A stretch of 64,000 bases of DNA. It comes from Leptospira wolbachii serovar Codice str. CDC (GTDB taxonomy: Bacteria > Spirochaetota > Leptospiria > Leptospirales > Leptospiraceae). Shown piece by piece: positions 1-8,491 of the stretch; the first letter of the stretch is position 1; each line of letters begins with the position of its first letter. The position numbers and the translations under genes are program-made. Where the stretch lies: NCBI RefSeq assembly GCF_000332515.2, contig NZ_AOGZ02000014.1:1318001-1382000 (forward strand). The letters are read 5' to 3'. A model generated the notes under the pieces. It was not told the DNA's origin and made no database searches. It saw only the letters and a program-made list of their open reading frames with translations.

Positions 1-521
1 GTGAGAATGGAGGAGTCTTTATCAATTTTAATGAGAGATGTTTCGGCAAGACCACCGGCCATATTTTTAATGGCTTGTGTGAGTTCCGTGAGTCCCCCAC
101 CAGGAAAGGTGACATTTTCTTTCGACTTTCCAGAGTAGATTGTAAAACTACCTTCTGGCAAACGAATGTCTGTATCGATCGCAACACCAGATAACTGGTG
201 TTTGCTTGCCATTTCTGTGATCTCTAGAGCTCGGTTTCCCGACTTAGCAGCACGAGAGGCTTCACCTGTAATCACCCCTTCTTCGGAAGAAGAGACCGAT
301 TTGGTAGCAAAAGGTGCGGTAAAGGAAACAAGGGCGCGCGTTTTGGTTTGGAGGTTTGTGGTCAGGTTTTTTACCTCACCCCAAATTTGCATTTGTGCTT
401 TGGCATACTCGTTTTCCGTTTCCCAACGCCTGATGGGTCTACGCTCGAGTTCGACCAGTTTTTTAACGATATCGTTTGTATTTTGCCCGGTCATCAAACC
501 CGGCATGGTGTATGCTGGCAT
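1..521 (-). CDS. fliD: Flagellar filament cap / hook-associated protein FliD, N-terminal part (cut by window edge)
   Basis: Only the first 173 codons lie in the window; the rest continues below position 1. FliD caps the distal end of the flagellar filament and promotes flagellin assembly; in spirochaetes this filament is periplasmic. The visible N-terminus carries the family opening MPGLMTGQNTNDIVKKLVE (start-helix motif GL.TG.DT..IV.KLM) followed by heptad-rich sequence and a D-domain beginning with ALEITEMASKHQ, which matches the FliD pattern of a coiled coil followed by the I.V..LA..H segment. ATG at 521 is preceded by an AGAGGA-like ribosome site. It diverges from ppk with a 91-bp spacer that must hold both promoters. 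Family assignment is good; the missing C-terminus prevents a length check. Confidence 0.85.
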   Translation of the reverse strand, partial: MPAYTMPGLMTGQNTNDIVKKLVELERRPIRRWETENEYAKAQMQIWGEVKNLTTNLQTKTRALVSFTAPFATKSVSSSEEGVITGEASRAAKSGNRALEITEMASKHQLSGVAIDTDIRLPEGSFTIYSGKSKENVTFPGGGLTELTQAIKNMAGGLAETSLIKIDKDSSIL

Positions 522-612
522 ATCGTCTCAAATTCCTCTGAATCTAATGTCGTCGAATTCTACAAAAGGATTAGGAATTTACAGAATTTTTTCCTTCCCA
601 AATCCTAGAATT

Positions 613-2691
613 ATGACTGCTAGCCCTACAGAAAAAATAGAACTGGGGAACCAAAATATCTTCTTCGACCGCGAACTTTCCTGGGTCGACTTCAACCACC
701 GTGTCCTCGAAGAGTCCTTCGACAAAGAAAACCCTCTTCTCGAACGCCTTAAGTTTCTTTGTATCACAGAATCGAATTTAGACGAGTTTTTTATGGTCCG
801 TGTGGCCGGACTTGTGAACCTAAAAAATGCAGGAATTGAAGAACGAAGCCTCAACGGAAAACGAACTTCCGAAACTGTTGCCGAACTTTATTCCAAAGTG
901 GGAGAATTTGTCAAAGGACAATATGAATCCCTAAATGAGATCCTCATTGAACTGAAAACGAACAAAATTGTAGTTGTACAAGACCCAAGTGAACTTGCCG
1001 GTGATGATATCCAATTTGTAAAAAACTATTACAAACGAGAAGTGTCTTCTATTCTCACTCCTCTTGCGATTGATCCCTCCCATCCATTTCCTCATATTCT
1101 CAACCGAACGTTGAACCTCGGAATCACTTTGTATTCTGATGATGATAAAAACAAAGCAAAAGAACTTTTTGCGATCGTTCAGGTACCAAGTGTTCTTCCT
1201 CGTTTTTTACAATTACCACCGAACAAAGAATCGGATGTAAGAAGATACTTCCCATTAGAAGAAATCATTAAACTTCATTTAGGTGACCTTTTTTATGGAA
1301 TGAATGTAAAACAAATTCATACCTTTAAAATTGTTCGGGATGCAGATATCTCTATCAACGAAGAACAAAACATTGGTGACCTTCTTACCACGATGAAAAA
1401 CGAACTAAAAAATAGGATGTGGGGAGACGCCGTTCGTTTGGATGTCCATTCGGGTGCAGGTCATATCAAAGAACTATTACGTGGGCTTTTAGAGTTGGAA
1501 GAATACCAAGTGATGGAAATTCCCACCTTACTTAGTTTAAACGATATGATGTTTTTTCAGGGTTTAGAAAAAACAAGCCATCTGAAATATTCCTATCCCG
1601 TTCCTAAGTCTGGATTTGCTGCCAAAAAAAGTGAATCTATCTTTTCTGAAATTCGCAAAAACGACCACTTACTCCACCATCCTTACGAAAGTTTTAAATC
1701 CATTGAGGACATGTTAAAAATTGCAAGCCAAGACCCGAAGGTACTGGCCATTAAAATGACTTTGTACAGAACCTCTGGAGATTCCCCCATCATCCAATTT
1801 TTGGGAGAAGCAGCAGAGAATGGAAAACAAGTCACTGTACTTGTGGAACTCAAAGCAAGGTTTGATGAAGAAAGAAATATCCGTTGGGCAAAAAAATTAG
1901 AAGATAGCGGTGTCCACGTAGTGTATGGTGTGGTTGGTCTTAAAATCCATTGTAAGATGTTACTCATCGTACGCAGAGAAGATGATAAACTGAATCGTTA
2001 TGTGCACTTAGGTACGGGAAATTATAACTCCACCACTGCCAGATTTTATACCGACATAAGTTTATTCACTGCAAACCCAGAAATTACAGAAGACGTTGCA
2101 ATTCTTTTTAATACCATCACAAGTTCGGGGAAGATGCCAAGGCTTTCGAAAATTTATGCTGCTCCCACTTTCTTAAAAGAAGAGTTTCTCCATCTCATCC
2201 AAAGAGAAACAGACAATGCAAAGAATGGAAAACAAGCCCGTGTGATCTTTAAAATGAACTCTCTTGTGGACCCTGATGTGATTTTAAAACTCTATGAAGC
2301 CTCACAAGCTGGTGTCAAAATTGATCTAATCATTCGAGGGATATGCTGTCTAAGGCCCGGAATTCCGGGGGTTTCGGATAGGATCAATGTTCGCTCCATT
2401 GTAGGACGGTATTTAGAACACTCTAGGATTTATAGTTTTGAAAACGGTGGGAAACCAGAAGTGTATTTGGCATCTGCGGATTGTATGCCAAGAAACTTTC
2501 TTCGCCGAATTGAAGTTACGTTTCCCATCTTACAAGACAAACATAGGAAAAGAATCGGCAAAATTTTAGAACTCCTCCTTCGAGACAATACCCAAGCAAG
2601 GGTTCTCGAATCAGACGGATCCTACACTCGTTTGACACCAGGGGATGATGACCCTGCGGTAAACTCTCAAATTGACATGGTTGATATCTAA
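613..2691 (+). CDS. ppk: Polyphosphate kinase 1
   Basis: 692 residues, the usual length for Ppk1, which reversibly transfers the ATP gamma-phosphate to inorganic polyphosphate. N domain opens with FFDRELSWVDFNHRVLEES and LKFLCITESNLDEFFMVRV, the hallmark Ppk N-terminus. The phospholipase-D-like catalytic half contains KIHCKMLLI (the autophosphorylated histidine), HLGTGNYNSTTARFYTD, and the late SADCMPRNFLRRIEV motif. The open frame runs upstream to about 166, but that part is antisense to fliD; ATG at 613 gives the canonical N-terminus although no strong Shine-Dalgarno is visible. The next gene starts 10 bp downstream, so the two are probably cotranscribed. Confidence 0.95.
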   Translation: MTASPTEKIELGNQNIFFDRELSWVDFNHRVLEESFDKENPLLERLKFLCITESNLDEFFMVRVAGLVNLKNAGIEERSLNGKRTSETVAELYSKVGEFVKGQYESLNEILIELKTNKIVVVQDPSELAGDDIQFVKNYYKREVSSILTPLAIDPSHPFPHILNRTLNLGITLYSDDDKNKAKELFAIVQVPSVLPRFLQLPPNKESDVRRYFPLEEIIKLHLGDLFYGMNVKQIHTFKIVRDADISINEEQNIGDLLTTMKNELKNRMWGDAVRLDVHSGAGHIKELLRGLLELEEYQVMEIPTLLSLNDMMFFQGLEKTSHLKYSYPVPKSGFAAKKSESIFSEIRKNDHLLHHPYESFKSIEDMLKIASQDPKVLAIKMTLYRTSGDSPIIQFLGEAAENGKQVTVLVELKARFDEERNIRWAKKLEDSGVHVVYGVVGLKIHCKMLLIVRREDDKLNRYVHLGTGNYNSTTARFYTDISLFTANPEITEDVAILFNTITSSGKMPRLSKIYAAPTFLKEEFLHLIQRETDNAKNGKQARVIFKMNSLVDPDVILKLYEASQAGVKIDLIIRGICCLRPGIPGVSDRINVRSIVGRYLEHSRIYSFENGGKPEVYLASADCMPRNFLRRIEVTFPILQDKHRKRIGKILELLLRDNTQARVLESDGSYTRLTPGDDDPAVNSQIDMVDI

Positions 2692-2701
2692 AGGATAGAA
2701 A

Positions 2702-4114
2702 ATGGATTTTACAAAAACTAAAACTGACTTAGGCCAACTCATTGGCGATAAAAAGGTCATTCAAAAAAATGATGGAACCATGGATGAGGCTTTATTCAAT
2801 TCCTATGGAACGGATAGAACCAAAGTGTATCCACCCAATTACCAAGTCCTCGTTTTTCCAGAGACAACAGAAGATGTAGCGGCAATCGTTTCTTACGCTT
2901 ACAAAAATGAAATTGCTGTAGTTCCTTCGGGGGGACGAACAGGTTATGCAGGCGGCGCTGTTGCAAAAAATGGAGAGATCGTTGTTTCTTTATCCAAGAT
3001 GAACCAAGTAGTTGATTTTGATCCTTTCCTTGGCACCTTACACGTACAAGCTGGTATGATCACGAAAAACCTACACAAAGAAGCTGAAGAACGTGGATTT
3101 TATTTTCCTGTAGATTTTGCAGCGACTGGATCTAGTCATATCGGTGGAAACATTGCCACCAATGCGGGAGGCGTTCGCGTAGTTCACTATGGACTGATCC
3201 GGGACTGGATTCTTGGCCTTACCGTTGTGAATGGGAAGGGGGAAGTTTACAGGTTCAATGGAGAAATTCTAAAGAACAATACAGGGTATGATCTCAAACA
3301 TCTGTTTATCGGTTCGGAAGGAACACTCGGAATCATTACAGAGGCTGTTGTCAAACTCACAAAACCTCCGAAAGACATTCGTGTCATTTTCCTTGCTGTC
3401 CCCGAATACAAAAACATCTTAGAAATCTTTCGAGAAACACATAACTTCGATTTACCCCTCCTTGCTTTTGAGTTTTTAACTGACTATTGTTTGGATAAAG
3501 TGAAAGAACATTTAGGTGTTCCAGATCCATTCCAAGCACCTAGCAAATACTATGTGCTTATGGAATTTGAAGTGAGTGGAGATTCGGATGAAGAAAGACT
3601 TTATTCCATCTTAGAGTCCATTACCGAAAAAGAACTAATTACCGATGGAACCATTGCCCAAAACTCACGCCAAAACGAAACGTTCTGGAAGTATCGCGAA
3701 GGGATTTCTGAATCCTTATCTCTTGCCTACACAGTCCACAAAAATGATATCTCTCTTCCCCTTCGCAACATGGAAGCTTTTTTAGATGAGATGACAGCGT
3801 TGTTAACATCGAAATACCAAGGATTTCACATTGCCCTTTTTGGACACATTGGGGACGGGAATCTCCACCTAAACATTGTTAAACCAAAAGATCTATCTGA
3901 TGCGGAATTCTTTACCCAATGCAAAAAAGTGGATCCTGAAATGTTCACCCTCATTCAAAAATTCAAAGGTTCGATTTCTGCTGAACATGGAATTGGACTG
4001 CTAAAGAAGGATTATTTGAATTTTTCCAGGTCCGAATCAGAAATTGACACCATGCGGGCCATTAAATTGGCATTTGACCCCAAAGGGATCCTAAACCCAG
4101 GAAAAGTGCTTTAA
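2702..4114 (+). CDS. FAD-linked 2-hydroxyacid dehydrogenase (GlcD / D-2-hydroxyglutarate dehydrogenase type)
   Basis: 470 residues of the VAO/PCMH flavoprotein family. The N-terminal FAD-binding domain shows VVPSGGRTGYAGGAV near residue 75 and TGSSHIGGNIATNAGG followed by LFIGSEGTLGIITEAVVKL, the pyrophosphate- and isoalloxazine-binding segments. The C-terminal cap domain has FGHIGDGNLHLNI and GSISAEHGIG, motifs conserved in GlcD, D-lactate and D-2-hydroxyglutarate dehydrogenases. It would oxidise a D-2-hydroxyacid to the 2-oxoacid, feeding electrons to an electron-transfer partner not seen here. AAGGA lies just before the ATG. The substrate cannot be decided from sequence alone; no cysteine-rich iron-sulphur domain or GlcE/GlcF partner is present nearby. 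Confidence 0.85.
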   Translation: MDFTKTKTDLGQLIGDKKVIQKNDGTMDEALFNSYGTDRTKVYPPNYQVLVFPETTEDVAAIVSYAYKNEIAVVPSGGRTGYAGGAVAKNGEIVVSLSKMNQVVDFDPFLGTLHVQAGMITKNLHKEAEERGFYFPVDFAATGSSHIGGNIATNAGGVRVVHYGLIRDWILGLTVVNGKGEVYRFNGEILKNNTGYDLKHLFIGSEGTLGIITEAVVKLTKPPKDIRVIFLAVPEYKNILEIFRETHNFDLPLLAFEFLTDYCLDKVKEHLGVPDPFQAPSKYYVLMEFEVSGDSDEERLYSILESITEKELITDGTIAQNSRQNETFWKYREGISESLSLAYTVHKNDISLPLRNMEAFLDEMTALLTSKYQGFHIALFGHIGDGNLHLNIVKPKDLSDAEFFTQCKKVDPEMFTLIQKFKGSISAEHGIGLLKKDYLNFSRSESEIDTMRAIKLAFDPKGILNPGKVL

Positions 4115-4126
4115 TTCCGAACAAAG

Positions 4127-4166
4127 GCAGATCCATCCGAAAATTCAGGTCGATCTGCTTATTTTA
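4127..4166 (+). terminator. Candidate intrinsic terminator after the FAD dehydrogenase gene
   Basis: A 7-bp inverted repeat GCAGATC ... GATCTGC (4127-4133 and 4152-4158) with an 18-base loop is followed by TTATTTTA. It lies 12 bases after the stop codon of the preceding gene, as expected for a terminator. The loop is large and the T-tract is interrupted. Confidence 0.45.
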
Positions 4167-4223
4167 TAAGCACCTTCCAAAAAAAATGCTAGATTTTAAT
4201 CAGATGCAGTCTATACTGTATCT

Positions 4224-4565
4224 ATGCTCAGGAATGTGATAAAAATATTTGGGATTTCCCTACTCACCATTGCCCTGGGCAGCGCTTTTCTTTCAGAAGA
4301 AAATGTACTCGTGCGCACTCGTGGAGCCAAATCCAGTCGAGTGGGTGGAAAGAGCCAACTCTCAGGTCCACTTTCCATTTCGATTAGCAAGTCTTCTTCT
4401 GAAGAAACTTCAGGTACAAAAGATTTAGAAGATGTACTTACATGGAGTGGGAAGGGTCAGTCCTCATTAACGGCCTCTCCCCTAACACATAACAAAAACC
4501 TCCATTCCTCTTTTATCTCTGGGCTTCTTGCCTCTCGTTACCTGAGTCTACCTCCACCCGTATAA
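4224..4565 (+). CDS. Small secreted protein with C-terminal LPPPV, upstream of metal-efflux operon
   Basis: 113 residues, not recognised by function. Residues 1-25 look like a signal peptide or membrane anchor (IFGISLLTIALGSAFLSEE). The body is Ser/Thr/Lys-rich with low complexity, and the protein ends in LSLPPPV. A perfect GUAA-loop terminator follows at 4585, so it forms its own transcript. Position and architecture (short, exported, Pro-rich last residues, just ahead of an RND metal pump) recall CzcI-type and HYC_CC_PP-type small proteins of heavy-metal efflux loci, but it has almost no His or Cys, so that relation is inference. A TATACT box at 4212 lies very close to the ATG, leaving a chance that translation starts at the in-frame GTG at 4236. 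Confidence 0.6.
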   Translation: MLRNVIKIFGISLLTIALGSAFLSEENVLVRTRGAKSSRVGGKSQLSGPLSISISKSSSEETSGTKDLEDVLTWSGKGQSSLTASPLTHNKNLHSSFISGLLASRYLSLPPPV

Positions 4566-4584
4566 CTCCTCTCTACCGCTTAAA

Positions 4585-4617
4585 CCTGTGTCCCGTAAGG
4601 GACACAGGATGTTTTTA
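4585..4617 (+). terminator. Strong intrinsic terminator
   Basis: Perfect 10-bp stem CCTGTGTCCC / GGGACACAGG (4585-4594, 4599-4608) closed by a GTAA (GNRA-type) tetraloop, followed by ATGTTTTT. It sits 20 bases after the stop of the small secreted protein gene. Confidence 0.85.
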
Positions 4618-4668
4618 TATTCTCAACATTTCCTATGATTTGTTTCTCATTTGCCAAAGACTATTCAC

Positions 4669-4710
4669 GACTGTTCCGGGGAATTCCTGACTCTGGGCAG
4701 TCTTTTTTTT
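4669..4710 (+). terminator. Possible second terminator-like hairpin with T8
   Basis: GACTG (4669-4673) pairs with CAGTC (4698-4702), immediately followed by a run of eight T residues at 4703-4710 after one C. The stem is short and the loop long with a possible inner GGAATTCC palindrome. It lies in the 262-base gap between the two small secreted protein genes, where no coding sequence is seen. Confidence 0.35.
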
Positions 4711-4836
4711 GAAACGTATCCGTCCAATATCCCGTATCCTATATTCTATTCAATCTGATCAATGTTTAGGATTTGTTTGAAACATTAGAAGTATTTTAGA
4801 ATTGAGTACCTGAATCAAAATGAATGAGTGGATAAT

Positions 4837-5214
4837 ATGACGGCAAACTGGTCGACAAAACTGATAGCTTTCCTCTTAACGGTAACCATTGGTTTCTCGT
4901 TGGACGATACGTCAGACACAGTTTCCGATTATCTGGAAGCAAATCTCCACCAGATCAAAAAAGCTTATTCAGCGTCTTTTGAAACACCAGAAGACACGGC
5001 AATCGATGGTCCTAAAATCGCTGCCATTGATGATTCAGCGACCATTGGTCGTTCCAGAGCGGACTTTTTAGATTTTATTAATGAAAGTAAATCCACTCTT
5101 TTGTCGGAATCGCTTTTAGTTAGTTATGTTGATTTGATTTCAGAGGGAACTTACATTCCCAATTTACTTTCCTCTCTTCTTTTAAATATTCCTCCCCCTC
5201 TTTCCTTTGTTTAA
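4837..5214 (+). CDS. Small secreted protein with C-terminal PPP motif, upstream of efflux operon
   Basis: 125 residues from ATG 4837 (an in-frame GTG at 4828 would add three residues; GAGTGG precedes the ATG). Residues 6-22 are hydrophobic (LIAFLLTVTIGFSL), giving a signal peptide. The mature part is acidic and Ser/Asp-rich and ends in LLLNIPPPLSFV. It has the same plan as the 113-residue gene upstream: exported N-terminus, unrecognised middle, three consecutive prolines at the end. It lies about 100 bases before the outer-membrane efflux gene. No catalytic or clear metal-binding motif is seen. A role in sensing or modulating metal efflux, as for CzcI-like proteins, is only inferred from position and the proline tail. 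Confidence 0.6.
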   Translation: MTANWSTKLIAFLLTVTIGFSLDDTSDTVSDYLEANLHQIKKAYSASFETPEDTAIDGPKIAAIDDSATIGRSRADFLDFINESKSTLLSESLLVSYVDLISEGTYIPNLLSSLLLNIPPPLSFV

Positions 5215-5241
5215 TCTACTTCGCATTCGTTGAATCCAGAA

Positions 5242-5282
5242 GTATGTCCCTCTACTTATAGAGTCATACCTATGTTTTCTTT
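5242..5282 (+). terminator. Weak terminator-like hairpin between small gene and efflux operon
   Basis: GTATG (5242) and CTCTA (5250) pair with TAGAG (5259) and CATAC (5265) around a CTTA loop, with a bulge between the two stem halves. The sequence after it is T-rich (TATGTTTTCTTTTTC). It could separate the small protein transcript from the efflux operon, or act as an mRNA leader structure. Confidence 0.3.
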
Positions 5283-5312
5283 TTCTCACAATCTTTGTAT
5301 GTTTGGTAATTT

Positions 5313-6731
5313 ATGAGTTTTTATAACAGAATCGGTATCTACCTCTTTCTCGTGTTTTCTACCTCCTATCTTTGGGGGGAGACTAGAGTAGCACAAGCAA
5401 GTGAAGCGCTTAAAAGGCAACTTTCAGATGAAAATCCAAGGTCGTCCTTGGGATCCAGTCTGTATCCTGATGACCAAAGGTTCACAAAGGAAATTGATTT
5501 AGAATCTGCTGAGACGCTGCTCTGGAAAAACAACCTGTTACTCATTGCCTCCCGCTTTCAAATCGATGTAAAAAAAGCAGGGATTTTACAAGCCGGACTC
5601 TATGCAAATCCGAACATAGCAATTGACCAGAGTATATTTGCTGAACCTACACAAAGATACTTTGATACGACGAGGTCTGGGCAATCGGTAATCCAAATCC
5701 AACAAGTATTCCTACTTGGTGGTAAAATTGACAAACGAGTGAAAGTAGCAGAACTCAATGCAAAGATCTCTGAACAAGATTTTTACGATTTAGCCCGTGC
5801 CGTCATTACTAAACTAAGAAGAACTTTTTATACAGTTTATTTTTACAAGAAGGCAGTTGTGTTTTATGACCAAAGTATCGCCTCTATTGAAAAAACTGTA
5901 GATTCCTCGGAACTTGCTTATAAAAGAAGAGCTCTCCTACAAGCAGAGCATTTACGTTTGAAAGCACTTTTGTTTTTCTTAAAAAAAGAAAGAGAAGATT
6001 TAGCTATCAAAGTTTTTGAAAAAGAAGCAGATCTAAAAGTTCTTTTGAATGATGATCTGTATCGTGATGCAAGAATTGAATTCAGTCCGATTGTGAATGA
6101 AACAAACTTAGATTTGATTGTTCCCAATGAAGTTCGTTTGCAAGATTTAGTCGAAATCGCTCGTGAAAATCGACCCGATCTAAAAAAAGCCCTGCAAACA
6201 TTACGTTTTGAAGAAGCCAATTTGGAACTTCAATATGCAAATGCCATTCCTGATTTATCATTTGGTCCTGTTTATAACCGTGGTGGTACTGCTTTCCAAA
6301 ACTATTGGGGGGTCACAGCACAACTTAGTGTCCCACTCTTTGATAGAAACCAAGGAAATATCCAAGCTGCTGAAAAAGCAATTCTTGTCCGCAAACAAGA
6401 GTTAAAGAACAATATCCTCGAAGTAGAAAACGAAGTAGCCGTTGCCTACCAATCTGCACGAATTAAAGACGCACTTTATAAACGTTTTAGTAACGCGTAT
6501 ATCAAAGATTACGGAAGTTTATCATTAGATATGATTATGAGTTATGAAAAGAAATACATAACCATTTTAGAATTTGCCGACTTCTTTGAAACCTATCGTT
6601 CCAGTATTGTGGAGATGTTAAAACTCCAAACGGATCGAATGGAAGCCATTGAAAATGTAAACTACTCCGTGGGTAAAGGAATCTTTATCCCTAAATCTGA
6701 AAATCAAACCAATCCTAAATCTGAGGAATAA
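5313..6731 (+). CDS. TolC/CzcC-family outer-membrane efflux protein
   Basis: 472 residues with a signal peptide ([17 protein letters not shown]). It is the outer-membrane channel of a tripartite metal efflux pump. The sequence is dominated by long amphipathic helices with the internal repeat of the OEP family: [19 protein letters not shown] in the first half, and the equivalent [20 protein letters not shown] then [18 protein letters not shown] in the second, which is typical of CzcC/CusC proteins. The membrane-fusion gene starts one base after its stop, and the whole cluster reads in one direction. Substrate is inferred from the HME-type RND pump downstream. Confidence 0.85.
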   Translation: MSFYNRIGIYLFLVFSTSYLWGETRVAQASEALKRQLSDENPRSSLGSSLYPDDQRFTKEIDLESAETLLWKNNLLLIASRFQIDVKKAGILQAGLYANPNIAIDQSIFAEPTQRYFDTTRSGQSVIQIQQVFLLGGKIDKRVKVAELNAKISEQDFYDLARAVITKLRRTFYTVYFYKKAVVFYDQSIASIEKTVDSSELAYKRRALLQAEHLRLKALLFFLKKEREDLAIKVFEKEADLKVLLNDDLYRDARIEFSPIVNETNLDLIVPNEVRLQDLVEIARENRPDLKKALQTLRFEEANLELQYANAIPDLSFGPVYNRGGTAFQNYWGVTAQLSVPLFDRNQGNIQAAEKAILVRKQELKNNILEVENEVAVAYQSARIKDALYKRFSNAYIKDYGSLSLDMIMSYEKKYITILEFADFFETYRSSIVEMLKLQTDRMEAIENVNYSVGKGIFIPKSENQTNPKSEE

Positions 6732-6732
6732 A

Positions 6733-7740
6733 ATGTTAATCACCTTAAAATCTCTAAACCAAAAGGCAAAAATCCTCCTGATCTCAGGAGTGGCAGTTGT
6801 AGTCATAGCAATCCTATTTATGGTTTTTTCTAAACCAGCAAAACCTGCTCACAAACATCCCGAAAAAGCGGAAGTTTTTGACGGAGGGCTACGCATCGTT
6901 TTTAAACCTAACAGTCCCGGCCTTGAAATTGTGAAATCAACGGCAATTGGTGGTGGTGGTGAGTTTGTAAGTCTAGAAGCACCAGCAAGACTCATTGCAT
7001 CTACTTCTCCTTCTGTAAGTAACGGATCACGAATCATTCTCTTCGAATCAGCTGAGTTAAACGATCTTTATGTTGGTTATATCCATGCAAAAAACAAATT
7101 ACATAGATCTAACAAAAACTTAAGCCGGATTAAAGATATGTTTGTTCACCGAGTCGCCACAGAAAAAGACTTAGTGGAATCTGAAACAGACTCTGGAAAC
7201 GATGCGGCAGAACTTGCAGAATTCGAAGGAAAACTGAGAGCACAAGGTTTAAACCCAAGTGAATTGAGTACTGCAGGAAGTTTAAAAGCTTGGATCATCA
7301 CTGACGTTCCTGAATCCCAAATCTCTACCTTACGCAAAGGGAAAAAAGTAAAAGTAGTATTCGCATCTTTCCCTGATGAAGAATTTATCGGAACCGCAGA
7401 AGCCATTGGAGATAACGTAGATCCTCTGACAAGAACTGCAAAAATGAGAATCATCGTTGTAAACGATAAATACAGATTAAAACCAGGTATGTTTGGAGTT
7501 GTGAAATTCCCAGAACAAACTGGCGGTGATAGTGTTGTCCTCCCTTACACAGCGATTGTGACTGTTGAAGGTAAAAATTATGTATTCGTGGAAGAACAAC
7601 CTTTAACATTCAAAAGGCGAGAGGTAGTATTGGGAATCTCTACAAAAGAAAGAGTCAATATTATCGAAGGTCTTACCCCTGGTGAGAAGGTAGCCATCCA
7701 AGGCTCCATTCTTCTGAAAGGTTTAAGTTTTGGTTTTTAA
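6733..7740 (+). CDS. CzcB-family periplasmic adaptor (membrane fusion protein)
   Basis: 335 residues linking the inner-membrane RND pump to the outer-membrane channel. An N-terminal anchor ([19 protein letters not shown], about residues 15-33) is followed by a short His/Lys stretch ([10 protein letters not shown]). The beta-barrel domain [21 protein letters not shown], the [25 protein letters not shown] segment and LKPGMFGVV are diagnostic of HlyD/CzcB adaptors. Its helical hairpin is short. GAGGAATAAA gives a clear ribosome site overlapping the end of the upstream gene, so translation is likely coupled. Confidence 0.85.
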   Translation: MLITLKSLNQKAKILLISGVAVVVIAILFMVFSKPAKPAHKHPEKAEVFDGGLRIVFKPNSPGLEIVKSTAIGGGGEFVSLEAPARLIASTSPSVSNGSRIILFESAELNDLYVGYIHAKNKLHRSNKNLSRIKDMFVHRVATEKDLVESETDSGNDAAELAEFEGKLRAQGLNPSELSTAGSLKAWIITDVPESQISTLRKGKKVKVVFASFPDEEFIGTAEAIGDNVDPLTRTAKMRIIVVNDKYRLKPGMFGVVKFPEQTGGDSVVLPYTAIVTVEGKNYVFVEEQPLTFKRREVVLGISTKERVNIIEGLTPGEKVAIQGSILLKGLSFGF

Positions 7741-7741
7741 T

Positions 7742-8491
7742 ATGAAAAAACTGATCCTTCTATTCATTACCGTTTTTTTACTCGCTCCTTCTTTGTTTGC
7801 ACAAACTTCTCCTTATCCTAAAGATAAAGAGGGAAATGAAATCAAACCAGAATGGGCACCAACTAAGTCTGACCAGTCGGCCTTTGGTGAAGATGAAAAA
7901 TTAAAAGCCGATAGTTTAGATGCTAAACGACTTCCAAAGTCTACCAATTTCTGGGTTTACGGTGCGTCGATTGGTTCTCCAGCAAGTTTGAATTTTAATT
8001 TAGGATATTACTTCAAAGATGTCGTATTACGAGGATCAGGCGGAGCATGGGGACCTCATTGGTATGGTGGTCAGGTAGATTTAGGATATACATTCTGGAA
8101 AACACCTGTCATTGCCCATAGCATTTCCATTGTCGGTGGTTATTTTGAAGTGAATCCATTTGCACCGGAAGTGGGTCGCGGTGGACAATCTTCCTATCCC
8201 ACAGGTCTCAATATTCCTGGATACAACCGCAGAGATCCTTCGCAGGAAGACTTACTCATTCGTTCCTACGTAAACTCCATTGATAGTAACTTTGGAACTT
8301 ATTTAGAATACGAAAGCAGGGAAAGGCAGAGAGTTCATCTTTCACAAAGGTACATCGGTTTGACTTACGACTTTCTACTTGGGAACTTCTTTTTGCAAGT
8401 AGGTGGTGGGGTCGGACAAGGCGACTACAAAAACCCGCAGTTATTACTACAGATGGGTTACCTCTTCAATACGAGGGAATATCATGATTAA
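7742..8491 (+). CDS. Outer-membrane beta-barrel protein embedded in the RND operon
   Basis: 249 residues from ATG 7742, one base after the adaptor stop. A clean signal peptide ([18 protein letters not shown]) is followed by a charged linker and then alternating Gly/aromatic strands ([45 protein letters not shown]), ending with an aromatic-rich strand, all as in small beta-barrel outer-membrane proteins. It is not one of the three standard pump components. The 3' end overlaps the pump gene by 8 bp, which argues that it is a functional part of the operon. I do not recognise a named family; a role in substrate release or surface sensing is possible but not shown. Confidence 0.7.
   Translation: MKKLILLFITVFLLAPSLFAQTSPYPKDKEGNEIKPEWAPTKSDQSAFGEDEKLKADSLDAKRLPKSTNFWVYGASIGSPASLNFNLGYYFKDVVLRGSGGAWGPHWYGGQVDLGYTFWKTPVIAHSISIVGGYFEVNPFAPEVGRGGQSSYPTGLNIPGYNRRDPSQEDLLIRSYVNSIDSNFGTYLEYESRERQRVHLSQRYIGLTYDFLLGNFFLQVGGGVGQGDYKNPQLLLQMGYLFNTREYHD

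Noticed and set aside
166..612. Open reading frame extending ppk upstream by 149 codons
   Set aside because: This part is antisense to fliD, and the Ppk N-terminus motif starts at ATG 613.
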